In this document: positions 10,360-18,085 of the stretch, one piece after another | How positions within the stretch are numbered: position 1 is the first letter of the stretch | Layout: each line of letters opens with the position of its first letter | Notes under the pieces: model-generated | The model's database searches: none | What the model saw: the letters and a program-made list of their open reading frames with translations, nothing else | Told to the model about the DNA's origin: nothing | Made by a program: the position numbers and the translations under genes | Assembly (NCBI RefSeq): GCF_001443605.1 | Contig: NZ_CP013118.1 | Coordinates: 4,055,001 to 4,119,000, forward strand | DNA from: Salinivirga cyanobacteriivorans | Lineage (GTDB): Bacteria; Bacteroidota; Bacteroidia; Bacteroidales; Salinivirgaceae | DNA: 64,000 nucleotides | Reading direction: 5' to 3'

Positions 10360-11463
10360 TTAGCAAGGGACGACCGAAGGTGACCTTTTTACCGATGGTT
10401 GTTTTGGTGTAACGGGCCCGTTCACCTTTCTATGTAAATCTGACGGCTCATCGAGAGCCGCCCGATTTAAGCAAGGGACTTCCCTCAGGCTCTCATTCCC
10501 CGATAGCTGGTAGTAGGGGATTTTGGAGTAAAACCTGACTTTTCGGTTTTTGTATTCTTTACGAATTATTAATCCTTTATCCCACATTTCCCAAAATAAA
10601 CGAGGTGGAAGGTTTGCAATAGAGCCGTGTAGTCGGACGTTGTTGTATTTTTCATAAAATATTGTAAGTCGTTGTGTTAATTGCCCAATATCCCAAAAGT
10701 TATTATTGCCAAGCGATTTTGATAAAATGTTGTGAAAACTCTCCACATGACCATTTTCCTGTGGGGTATACGGGTGTGTAAAAACTTGATTAAGATAATT
10801 TTCCTTAAAAAATGATTGGATGATTTTTGAGCCAAATTGTGGCCCATTATCATTACGGATCTCCACATGTACACCCTTAGTTAATATATCAGCCGGCTGC
10901 AAATGATCAATAATTACTTGCTCCCATGCCTTTTTAACATCGCCTGATTTCATAGAAAATCCCACCCTCCAATGTAAAACAGCTCGTGTAAATGTGTCTA
11001 TAATAGTCAAAATAAAAGCATACCTGCGTGCTTGGGTAATCCAAATATATTTGATGTCCATTTCGATTACTTCCAGGGGGCCTTTCGGGGTGACTATTCG
11101 ATATCTGGCATATGTTTTTGGCTGTCGATTATACTTTGTTTTTAATAATTGAGACTCTTTCATCAGCCGATATACTTTTTTGTGGTTAATTAAATATCCC
11201 AGCAACATTAAAGCTGTTGCCATCTTTCTGTAGCCATAATCTGTATCCGGATCAGACTGTATGTTTTTTATTTTTTTGATAACAACAGAGTTGTTTTTAA
11301 TAATTTTTTGGCCATCCTCCAGTTTTTCTGTTGTACTGGTGGGTTTTCTGCCTGGCCGTTTGCCAAGAGATTTATAATAATATTGATGCTTGGTAACTCC
11401 GGCAATGGAAAGAGCAATGTCTCTGCGAAGTCCAAACCCAATATATTTACAAACTATTTCTTT
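10360..11463 (-). CDS. IS3-family transposase OrfB (DDE integrase core)
   Basis: Catalytic part of the transposase, made as an OrfAB fusion by -1 frameshifting. The frame has no ATG near its beginning. It is continuous with the slippery site at 11466-11460 and reads EIVCKYIGFGLRRDIAL, then a Lys-rich linker and the rve integrase core. The DDE residues are seen in VIEMDIKYIW (first D), IRNDNGPQFGS (second D) and YTPQENGHVESFHNIL (E). An internal ATG at 11223 would yield a 287-residue OrfB alone. A C-terminal tail of about 45 residues past the core has no motif I recognise. Confidence 0.92.
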   Translation of the reverse strand, partial: KEIVCKYIGFGLRRDIALSIAGVTKHQYYYKSLGKRPGRKPTSTTEKLEDGQKIIKNNSVVIKKIKNIQSDPDTDYGYRKMATALMLLGYLINHKKVYRLMKESQLLKTKYNRQPKTYARYRIVTPKGPLEVIEMDIKYIWITQARRYAFILTIIDTFTRAVLHWRVGFSMKSGDVKKAWEQVIIDHLQPADILTKGVHVEIRNDNGPQFGSKIIQSFFKENYLNQVFTHPYTPQENGHVESFHNILSKSLGNNNFWDIGQLTQRLTIFYEKYNNVRLHGSIANLPPRLFWEMWDKGLIIRKEYKNRKVRFYSKIPYYQLSGNESLREVPCLNRAALDEPSDLHRKVNGPVTPKQPSVKRSPSVVPC

Positions 11464-11777
11464 TTTCTCGCCCAGGCATACTTCTTTTTTAGCATATCAT
11501 CTTTGAGCCGCCCTTCAAGTTCTTTTTCGGCTAAAAGCTTTTTCAGCGTTTCGTTTTCTTTTTCTAAACGCTTAATCTCTTTTAACTGAGCAGGGGTCAT
11601 CCCATGGCGAAAGCCAGCTTCTCCCATGGTTTCGAATTTTTTCTTCCAACCATAATATGTGGCCGGATAAATTCCGTGTTTCTCAAGGGTTACGTTAACT
11701 CCTTGTTCTGTAGCTTCTTTTATAATCTGAAGCTTTTCCTCTTTGGTGAATTTTCTTTTTTTCATGTCTGTGTGCAT
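11454..11777 (-). CDS. IS3-family transposase OrfA (HTH DNA-binding subunit)
   Basis: 107-residue regulatory and DNA-binding protein of the IS. The N-terminal helix-turn-helix has the HTH_Tnp_1 pattern (FTKEEKLQIIKEATEQG, then HGIYPATYYGWKKKF). It is followed by a leucine-zipper-like coiled coil (LKEIKRLEKENETLKKLL) used for multimerisation in IS3 elements. The frame ends in ARKKK at the A6G site, where a fraction of ribosomes would shift -1 into OrfB. The start could be the first Met or the MKKRK Met four codons later. Confidence 0.92.
   Translation of the reverse strand: MHTDMKKRKFTKEEKLQIIKEATEQGVNVTLEKHGIYPATYYGWKKKFETMGEAGFRHGMTPAQLKEIKRLEKENETLKKLLAEKELEGRLKDDMLKKKYAWARKKK
11460..11466 (-). 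promoter_or_regulatory. Programmed -1 frameshift slippery site (A6G)
   Basis: The minus strand reads A AAA AAG just before the OrfA stop (11456-11454). Slipping back one base puts ribosomes into the OrfB frame. A6G heptamers are the known frameshift signal of IS3 and IS911 type elements. Confidence 0.8.
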
Positions 11778-11829
11778 AATTACTAATTTTTATTGATAAT
11801 TATGTCAGACTTATTCGGGGGCTAATTCA

Positions 11830-11834
11830 ACTAT
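11830..11834. repeat. Right target-site duplication of the IS (ACTAT)
   Basis: ACTAT directly follows the right inverted repeat. Collapsing the two copies restores the lipoprotein reading frame, which independently supports the element boundaries. Confidence 0.85.
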
Positions 11835-12117
11835 CTATTCTTTTTAATAAGTTTGTCTCCATCTGCTTTGGTTAATTTTGTGTTTAATTGAACAAGATTC
11901 TGTCTAATTGGACCGTAATGCTTTTAGTGTGGGGTAACTTTGCTTACAAAAATATTAAAAAAGTAATATTTTTAACCATAACTGATTTCGTTTTATAGAA
12001 TTTTGATTGAGTCAAATAGCTGGTTTTTAGATTCTATTTTTTTTGCCATTTGTATTTTTATCTTTGTAAATATTTTCAATTCTGTAATTTCTGTATTTTA
12101 AACCAGAGGGAGCCATA

Positions 12118-12444
12118 ATGAACTGGATTATTTTAACCATTGCAGGTTTTTTTGAGGTAGCTTTTGCGTTTTGCCTTGCAAAGGCAAAAGAAACCACCGG
12201 TACTGAAATGTATTTATGGTATACTGGCTTTGCTGTAACACTGCTCATTAGTATGACGCTTCTGGTAAAAGCAACCCAAGCTTTGCCCATTGGAACCGCC
12301 TATGCTGTATGGACTGGCATTGGCGCTGTTGGTACAGCCCTGGTGGGCATATTTGTTTTTAAGGAGCCTACCACGTTTTTAAGGCTCTTTTTCCTATCTA
12401 CATTAATTATATCAATTGTGGGTTTAAGGGCTGTTTCTCACTAA
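12118..12444 (+). CDS. gdx: SMR-family guanidinium exporter (Gdx/SugE type)
   Basis: 108-residue small multidrug resistance protein with four transmembrane helices, working as an antiparallel dimer that exchanges substrate for protons in the inner membrane. The essential Glu13 is present in AGFFEVAFAF. The signature GTAYAVWTGIGAVGTALVG places it with the Gdx/SugE branch (guanidinium and small cationic quaternary compounds) rather than the EmrE branch. It is a single-gene unit just outside the IS-disrupted lipoprotein gene. I looked for a guanidine riboswitch upstream and saw none. Confidence 0.9.
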   Translation: MNWIILTIAGFFEVAFAFCLAKAKETTGTEMYLWYTGFAVTLLISMTLLVKATQALPIGTAYAVWTGIGAVGTALVGIFVFKEPTTFLRLFFLSTLIISIVGLRAVSH

Positions 12445-12589
12445 ATTGATAGATTACATCGATTTGTTATGGGGGGTATTTTGACTTTTATGCCTTGCTT
12501 TTTGCGGCAGGATTATTATTTTTATATCAACAAATCTATGGTTAGGGCTTATTTCATCTTATAATTCGAATAATAATCTAAATTGAAAA

Positions 12590-13450
12590 ATGATGAATCG
12601 TATTTTAATTATTGCGTTAATGGCGTTTATGCCATTTGTGATAAGCTGTAATAGCGGCAACAAAAAATCTGAAAAAGAAACTGCATCAAATGATGTTTGG
12701 GAAGTAGATTTCTTCGATGACTTTGATACATTTAACCCCGACAACTGGCAGGACCAGCGCATTTGGGTTAATAATGAAGAGCAGTGTTATGTGCCAGATG
12801 GTGAGTATGGAACACGCGAGGTAAGTGATGGTACGCTTAAGATAAAAGTGGTTAATATCGGAGAAAAAATCGACTGTGACAATATGGACAAGCATGGGAA
12901 TCAGCATCCTGAGACCCAATATGTAGCAGGACGTATCGTTACAAAAAACCGGAAAGAGTTTGTAAAAGGTAAATGGACGGCGCGCTTAAGGTTGCATGGC
13001 AATGGTGAGGCAAGTATGTTTCCTGCCTGGTGGATACTTGGCGCAAGAAACAATGAGCCTCCAGTACAGGAAGCGGACGAAAATGTTTGCTGGCCGCTAA
13101 CCGGCTCTGGCGAGATTGATATTTTTGAACATCATGGAGACCATCAAAAAGATAAATATACCACCGGAGCTATTAAAAGCCTTGGTGAGTGCGATAAAGG
13201 CGATTGGCGAAGTTTACGTACCGATATCCCTGCCACGCTCAACGAATACCACGAATACTCTGTAGAGTGGGAGGGCAGCGACCTTGTTTTCCGGCTCGAT
13301 GGCAAAGAAGTGCATCGCAATGTTGGTCAGGGCGATGAATACCCGGAGCCCATGTTTGCGATCTTAAATTATGCAAAAATCACAGATTCGCCCATGGAAG
13401 GCGAATGGGTGATGGAAGTGGATTGGGTGAAACACGAATCCCGGAAGTAG
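12590..13450 (+). CDS. GH16 family endo-beta-glucanase (laminarinase-like), lipoprotein
   Basis: 286-residue surface or periplasmic glycoside hydrolase expected to cleave beta-1,3 or mixed-linked glucans. A lipoprotein signal ends at Cys20 (FVISC). The GH16 jelly roll shows the catalytic signature GEIDIFEHHG with nucleophile Glu175, Asp177 and acid/base Glu180, plus the substrate-binding W-rich segment FPAWWILG and the C-terminal DWVKH. Length is that of a single catalytic domain with no binding module. There is no SusC/SusD pair or other CAZyme nearby, so it is not part of a visible polysaccharide utilisation locus. Substrate assignment within GH16 is inference. Confidence 0.9.
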   Translation: MMNRILIIALMAFMPFVISCNSGNKKSEKETASNDVWEVDFFDDFDTFNPDNWQDQRIWVNNEEQCYVPDGEYGTREVSDGTLKIKVVNIGEKIDCDNMDKHGNQHPETQYVAGRIVTKNRKEFVKGKWTARLRLHGNGEASMFPAWWILGARNNEPPVQEADENVCWPLTGSGEIDIFEHHGDHQKDKYTTGAIKSLGECDKGDWRSLRTDIPATLNEYHEYSVEWEGSDLVFRLDGKEVHRNVGQGDEYPEPMFAILNYAKITDSPMEGEWVMEVDWVKHESRK

Positions 13451-13633
13451 ACGACTTTTAAACCGTCAGCTTTCCAGAAGTTTTGTGTGTAAAAGCTAGA
13501 ATGAAATGCTGTTTGGCAATTATTTGCAATGGGTCACATAATCGAGTTTAGATGGACCCTGATTTTACAGGGTTCGTTTTCATATTTATAACTGAAAGGC
13601 AATGATGCTGCAGAATTATAATAGAATAAATAG

Positions 13634-14056
13634 ATGAAGCACTTATTCATAATTGTGTTTTTTATAACCTTTTTAGGTTTGAACATAGGCGCACAGACCC
13701 TTACTGATTCAGATATTGTTGGAACCTGGACCGTGAAAAAAGTGAATCTTCTGATTGAATTATCAGAAGAACAGAAACAAAAAATGAAAGTCCTGGAAGA
13801 CGCATTCTTAAACTCAAAGTTTGAATTTGAGGCTGATAAAAACTTTTCTTTCCTTTTTGAATTTAAAGATATGGAAATCCAGAATGGACACTGGAAGTAT
13901 GATGAACTATCTAATTCCTTCATTATTCAGGAATGGAAAAATAAAGAAACAGATAAAGGAAAACTGATGGCGATAAAAGGAAAAAGGGAGGGTGAGAAGA
14001 TATTGTTCTTTCTTGATGAATCTAATTTAGTTCTAGAAATGGAGAAGGAGCAATGA
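13634..14056 (+). CDS. Small exported lipocalin-like protein, unknown function
   Basis: 140 residues with a signal peptide (MKHLFIIVFFITFLGLNIGAQ). The mature part begins DIVGTWTVKKV, the opening strand pattern seen in lipocalin-like (DUF4923/5004-type) Bacteroidota proteins. Alternating strands follow, with FEFEADKNFSFLFEF and GHWKYDELSNSFII. No catalytic motif. The G-x-W in the first strand supports a lipocalin/calycin-type barrel, but the family call is tentative. No operon partner. Confidence 0.65.
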   Translation: MKHLFIIVFFITFLGLNIGAQTLTDSDIVGTWTVKKVNLLIELSEEQKQKMKVLEDAFLNSKFEFEADKNFSFLFEFKDMEIQNGHWKYDELSNSFIIQEWKNKETDKGKLMAIKGKREGEKILFFLDESNLVLEMEKEQ

Positions 14057-14337
14057 AGCAGTAACAGATGCTGTTTTGAGAAGGTAGTAGCAATAAATGG
14101 TGCCTGATTTAATGCTGTGAATGAGCTTGTATGGAAGTAAACAAAGTGTGAATAATATGGGCCGAGCCATGATCCGCAAGCTGGCGGAAACTCAGTTCTA
14201 CTGAGCAAGTCGAAGTACACGCAATTGATTATAATGGAAGTAAAAACCATGTGTTACGTAAATATAATTCATCATGGCAAGCTCCATCCCGTCTTTGGCG
14301 GGACAGGTTATGACCATTGAGAATTAAAAATAAACAT

Positions 14338-14880
14338 ATGAAATATTTTATATTGATTATCTCAATCGTAACCATTTTGTTCGGTTGTAATCGGGAAAAT
14401 AACAAAACAAATGCTATGGCAAAAGAGGCACAAGAGACAAACAGCTCGTCATCATCAAAAGACACCACTCCAAAAGTTACTGGAATCGGGGGCATCTTCT
14501 TTTTTTCAGAAAATCCTGAAAAAACAAAAGATTGGTATTCAAAGAATCTCGGCCTTGAGGTGAATCAGTGGGGTTCAAGCTTTGAATTTAGAAATGCCAA
14601 CAGACCTGAAGAGATAAATTACCTCCAATGGAGCCCATTTAAAGAGGGTAGTGAATATTTTGAGCCTTCTAAAAAAGAGTTTATGATAAACTACAGAGTG
14701 CAAAATATAGAAGGCCTCTTAAAGAAACTTAAAGAAAATGGTGTAACCATACTCGACAGTATTGAAACCTATGAATATGGCAAGTTTGTGCACATAATGG
14801 ATGATGAGGGCAACAAAATAGAACTTTGGGAACCTGTTGACAGTGTATTTACGGCTATGGGTGGTAAAACGACAAAATAA
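14338..14880 (+). CDS. VOC (glyoxalase/bleomycin-resistance fold) lipoprotein
   Basis: 180-residue exported protein with a single vicinal-oxygen-chelate domain. I use the ATG at 14338 because it yields a lipoprotein signal, MKYFILIISIVTILFGC. After a Ser-rich linker, the VOC domain runs from TGIGGIFFFSENPEKTKDWY through GLEVNQWGSSFEF to MDDEGNKIELWEP, the usual beta-alpha-beta-beta-beta layout with a terminal metal-ligand Glu. An exported VOC protein is unusual; most are cytoplasmic. Substrate unknown. The next gene, a PAQR protein, starts 80 bases downstream. Confidence 0.8.
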   Translation: MKYFILIISIVTILFGCNRENNKTNAMAKEAQETNSSSSSKDTTPKVTGIGGIFFFSENPEKTKDWYSKNLGLEVNQWGSSFEFRNANRPEEINYLQWSPFKEGSEYFEPSKKEFMINYRVQNIEGLLKKLKENGVTILDSIETYEYGKFVHIMDDEGNKIELWEPVDSVFTAMGGKTTK

Positions 14881-14960
14881 TATACAATCACTAAAAAAAC
14901 AATAGAAAAATTTATGCATTGAGAAACCATTGTAACTTTACATTGAATCAAATATTTGAT

Positions 14961-15626
14961 ATGCCTGAAAAAACAATAGCCGGACGTTTTAGTAAAAAAG
15001 AGGAACAGGCCAATGCCATTTCGCACGGCATAGGGACCATTTTAGCTATTACCGGACTTGTTTTTATGGTTATTGTGGCACTCAAATATGGCACTGTACG
15101 CGGAATTGCCAGTGCCAGTGTTTACGGAACTACATTGGTTTTGCTTTACTTTTCTTCTACTCTTAACCACAGTTTAAAAGTTGGCAAAGCAAAAGATTTC
15201 TTCCATAATTTTGATCAGGTTGCCATTTATCTCTTAATTGCAGGAACCTACACGCCTATTGCCCTGGTCGGTTTACATGGAGACTGGGGCTGGACCCTTT
15301 TTGGACTTCAATGGGGATTTGCATTTGCCGGCATTATTGTAAAAGTATTTTTGCCCAATAAATTTGAAAAAGGAGTTAATATATTTTACATCATTTCCTA
15401 CATTATCATGGGATGGATGCTGTTGTTTTTTCTGCAACCAATATTCCGCAATATTCCAACTATGGGTGTAGTTTTTCTCTTAATAGGTGGAGCATGCTAC
15501 ACCCTTGGTACAGTGTTTTTTAAAATGGAAAAATTGCCTTATCACCACCTTATTTGGCATCTGTTTGTTATTACAGGGAGTGTAATGCATGCCCTGGCTG
15601 TATTGTTTTATGTGTTGCCGGCTTAG
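14961..15626 (+). CDS. trhA: PAQR family membrane protein (hemolysin III/TrhA)
   Basis: 222-residue integral membrane protein with seven predicted helices. The ATG at 14961 fits homologues; an upstream TTG would add an implausible leader. Family motifs are EEQANAISHGIGT at the N-terminus, FSSTLNHS, FDQVAIYLLIAGTYTP and the C-terminal HHLIWHLFVITGSVMHALAV, with conserved His residues that in PAQR relatives bind a metal. Homologues are linked to membrane-fluidity control; the old haemolysin name is historical. It is a single gene. Confidence 0.9.
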   Translation: MPEKTIAGRFSKKEEQANAISHGIGTILAITGLVFMVIVALKYGTVRGIASASVYGTTLVLLYFSSTLNHSLKVGKAKDFFHNFDQVAIYLLIAGTYTPIALVGLHGDWGWTLFGLQWGFAFAGIIVKVFLPNKFEKGVNIFYIISYIIMGWMLLFFLQPIFRNIPTMGVVFLLIGGACYTLGTVFFKMEKLPYHHLIWHLFVITGSVMHALAVLFYVLPA

Positions 15627-15790
15627 TAAAAATGGCTGTTTCGGTTTGCGTATTCCGGTTCAAAGACTGCAGAATGACTTTTGCGATCAGAATGTATTCA
15701 TTTTTTTTATTAAATCAGAATATAAACTCTTCACTACAAATACCAGTTTGTATTTGTTAGTGTGTAATTAAATGTGCACAGCACAAATAA

Positions 15791-16921
15791 ATGAAAAGGA
15801 TATTAAAAATGATTGGACTTTCGCTACTGGGAATTATTTTTTTAGGCATCATAGGGGTGGTGTTGTTTATGACTTTCAGCCCCCAGTTTGGCAGTAGCTT
15901 ATCGAAGGAACAAAAAGCTGCTTTCAGCCAACTGCAAAATTTTAAAAATGGTAAATTTCAGAATCAACAGCCAAGCCCAATGGATATGGATTTCAGGAAG
16001 GTTTTTAAGGAAATGGTGAATAAATCTCCATACAGAAAGCCACATGAAAATATTGCGGTACAAAAAATTGATTCTGCCTCAATTTCCAGCCTCAATGCCG
16101 AGACAACGCGTTTAACCTGGTTTGGACACGCTACCTTTTTACTGGAGATGGATGGAAAGAAAATCCTTATTGATCCAATGCTTTCCAAATCCCCTTCGCC
16201 GGTTTCTTTTGCAGGATCAAAAAGGTTTTCAGACGAAATACCAATTGAAGCATCCAATTTGCCTTTTATTGACGCAGTAATTTTATCGCACGATCATTAC
16301 GACCATCTGGATTATAAAACCATTAAGCAACTGAAAAATAAAGTAGGGCAGTTTTATGCCCCGCTCGGCGTGGGCAACCATTTGGAGTCGTGGGGTGTAG
16401 ATGCGTCAATTATTTATGAGCTGAATTGGGGCGATAGCATTCAGCATGATCATATTAACCTGGTATGCGCTCCTGCACGTCATTTTTCAGGCAGAGGATT
16501 TTTCGACCGGGCTACAACGCTATGGTGCTCATGGATTATTCAGGGCAAAAAAGATAATATATTTTTTAGCGGTGATAGTGGGTACGGGATACATTATAAA
16601 GAGATTGGCGATCAATACGGTCCATTTGATATCTCACTTTTAGAGTGTGGGCAGTATAACGAGAACTGGAAACACTTACACATGATGCCCGAAGGAACAG
16701 CACAGGCCGCTGTAGACCTTAAAAGTAAACTTATGATGCCAATTCATTGGGGAGCGTTCACACTTGCCTTTCACGATTGGGCAGATCCTGTAGAACGCGC
16801 ATTGGCTAAAGCCAAAGAACTTAATATGCCCATAACCACTCCCGAAATTGGAGAGCCTGTTGTTTTGGGTGAAAAATATTTTCCAAACGAAAAATGGTGG
16901 ACAAAATATATCATTCAATAA
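15791..16921 (+). CDS. MBL-fold metallo-hydrolase (UlaG/NAPE-PLD-like)
   Basis: 376-residue enzyme with an N-terminal membrane anchor (about residues 7-29). The metallo-beta-lactamase fold starts at LTWFGHATFLLEMDGKKILIDP. It carries the zinc-binding motif SHDHYDHLD (His167, His169, Asp171, His172), a third-ligand region GDSGYG, and C-terminal MMPIHWGAF. The order matches the UlaG/NAPE-PLD group (lactonase or phospholipase D relatives). Substrate unknown. The dimethylargininase gene begins 11 bases after its stop, so the two are probably co-transcribed. Confidence 0.87.
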   Translation: MKRILKMIGLSLLGIIFLGIIGVVLFMTFSPQFGSSLSKEQKAAFSQLQNFKNGKFQNQQPSPMDMDFRKVFKEMVNKSPYRKPHENIAVQKIDSASISSLNAETTRLTWFGHATFLLEMDGKKILIDPMLSKSPSPVSFAGSKRFSDEIPIEASNLPFIDAVILSHDHYDHLDYKTIKQLKNKVGQFYAPLGVGNHLESWGVDASIIYELNWGDSIQHDHINLVCAPARHFSGRGFFDRATTLWCSWIIQGKKDNIFFSGDSGYGIHYKEIGDQYGPFDISLLECGQYNENWKHLHMMPEGTAQAAVDLKSKLMMPIHWGAFTLAFHDWADPVERALAKAKELNMPITTPEIGEPVVLGEKYFPNEKWWTKYIIQ

Positions 16922-16931
16922 AACAAATTCT

Positions 16932-17696
16932 ATGCGCACTTTTACAAAAGCCATCGTACGAAAACCCGCTGAAACGTTTGCCAATGGCATATCAACTGCA
17001 AATCTTGGTAAACCAAATTACCAATTGGCGCTGAAGCAACACGAAGCCTATTGTGAAGCGCTCATTAAATGTGGTTTGGAATTAACCGTTTTAGATGCTA
17101 ACCCGGACTTTCCGGACTCCTGTTTTGTGGAAGATACGGCTGTGGTAACACCCGAATTTGGTGTTATTGCGCGACCCGGCGATCCACAGCGATTAGGTGA
17201 GGAGCAGGAGATTAAATCAGTGCTGGCACCCATGTTGAAATTACATTACATTGAAGCACCCGGAACACTCGAAGGGGGCGATATTATGCAGGCAGACAAT
17301 ACATTTTACATAGGTCTGTCGGGAAGAACTAACCTTGCCGGCTCAAAACAACTACATAAAATATTGGCGCAATACAACTACAATACTTACTCCGTGCCGG
17401 TATGCAACCTACTGCACTTTAAAACAGGGGTGAACTATCTTGGCGGAAACAACCTGATCATGCACCGCGATTTTTGCTCTAAAGACGATTTTAAGGGCTA
17501 CAACCAGCTTATTGTAGACCGTGCAGAGGAATATGCAGCCAATTCACTGCGAATAAACAACTATGTGCTTGTACCAAAAGGATTCCCCAAAACAAAATCC
17601 GGCATCAAACAATTGGGCTACGCTGTAATTGAGCTTGACCTATCAGAATTTCAAAAAATGGATGGCGGATTAAGTTGCTTGTCGCTCAGGTTTTAA
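16932..17696 (+). CDS. Dimethylargininase (NG,NG-dimethylarginine dimethylaminohydrolase, DDAH)
   Basis: Converts methylated arginines to citrulline and methylamines. Starting at the ATG at 16932 gives 254 residues. Its catalytic residues fall at the same numbers as in the Pseudomonas aeruginosa enzyme: Glu114 (GTLEGG), His162 (LLHFKTG) and Cys249 (MDGGLSCLSLRF). Other pentein-fold signatures are FPDSCFVEDTAVV and RPGDPQR. It follows the MBL-fold gene by 11 bases. A citrulline- or arginine-deiminase-like specificity is less likely given these matches. Confidence 0.92.
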   Translation: MRTFTKAIVRKPAETFANGISTANLGKPNYQLALKQHEAYCEALIKCGLELTVLDANPDFPDSCFVEDTAVVTPEFGVIARPGDPQRLGEEQEIKSVLAPMLKLHYIEAPGTLEGGDIMQADNTFYIGLSGRTNLAGSKQLHKILAQYNYNTYSVPVCNLLHFKTGVNYLGGNNLIMHRDFCSKDDFKGYNQLIVDRAEEYAANSLRINNYVLVPKGFPKTKSGIKQLGYAVIELDLSEFQKMDGGLSCLSLRF

Positions 17697-17792
17697 AGTG
17701 CTATATGTGATTTATGCAATCTTAGCTTTTTAGTAGCTATATTCGCTCAACTACAAATCGTAATTGTAAAAATTATATTAAAATATTTAATT

Positions 17793-17984
17793 ATGATAAC
17801 GAAAAAAAAACTATTTGATTGGCTGTTTATTATTCTTTCTGGTGCGCTCCTGGTAGCACTTGATCATTACGGCCTGTTGGAAAAGTATGCAAGTTTCGCA
17901 TTAATTCCTTTGGTTGGTGCATATTTTTTAGGTCAGTTTGTTACGAAAAAGTTTGAGGTTAAAGAGAAAGATTCAAATCTATAA
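17793..17984 (+). CDS. Small two-helix membrane protein, unknown function
   Basis: 63 residues with two predicted transmembrane helices (WLFIILSGALLVALDHYGLL and FALIPLVGAYFLGQFVT) and charged ends. I do not recognise the family. Normal codon use and a sensible position support it as a real gene. Confidence 0.55.
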   Translation: MITKKKLFDWLFIILSGALLVALDHYGLLEKYASFALIPLVGAYFLGQFVTKKFEVKEKDSNL

Positions 17985-18085
17985 AAGTGTCTTTTAATAT
18001 TGAGACTAGGGCCAGTGACGATTTTTGCAATTGAATTACTAATAAACATTGCCATTTTTTTCTAAAAAGTGCTTATCTTAACACT

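Larger units (their letters stand above)
10286..11829 (-). mobile_element. Complete IS3-family insertion sequence (1544 bp)
   Basis: Ends are TG...CA. The left end TGGTTTAGCCCCC and the reverse complement of the right end TGAATTAGCCCCC form imperfect terminal inverted repeats that continue to a shared GACA about 26 bases in. Flanking 5-bp direct repeats ACTAT lie at 10281-10285 and 11830-11834. Two overlapping minus-strand frames encode OrfA (HTH) and OrfB (DDE integrase) joined by an A6G slippery site, the classical IS3 layout. Both frames look intact, so the element may be active. Confidence 0.93.
9594..11862 (-). pseudogene. Lipoprotein gene interrupted after codon 11 by an IS3-family element
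   Basis: The open frame left of the IS (minus strand, 10280 down to 9594) has no start codon of its own: it encodes a hydrophobic stretch FLPLLIILILLAAC, a lipobox, then ~200 residues rich in beta-sheet patterns. The frame right of the IS starts with ATG at 11862-11860 and encodes METNLLKRIDS. Removing the element (10286-11829) and one copy of the 5-bp duplication joins them in frame into a 239-residue lipoprotein. The mature part (YLQMNGSAGLIFNGIANG ... YYLFQLKPYSGRYRI) resembles concanavalin/LamG-like carbohydrate-binding folds, but this is inference. The fragment 9594-10160 could be translated from an internal GTG but would lack the signal. Confidence 0.85.

Noticed and set aside
11863-12117. 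Possible guanidine riboswitch upstream of the Gdx-type gene
   Set aside because: No recognisable guanidine-I, -II or -III motif; only A/T-rich DNA and a weak TATCTTTG-like element.
13556-13573. ACCCTG/CAGGGT hairpin as GH16 terminator
   Set aside because: Over 100 bases past the stop and no T run; left unassigned.
14160-14310. Short inverted repeats CCGC..GCGG and CTCAGT..ACTGAG as a mobile element
   Set aside because: Small, imperfectly arranged, with no shared ends or coding content; probably decayed repeats.
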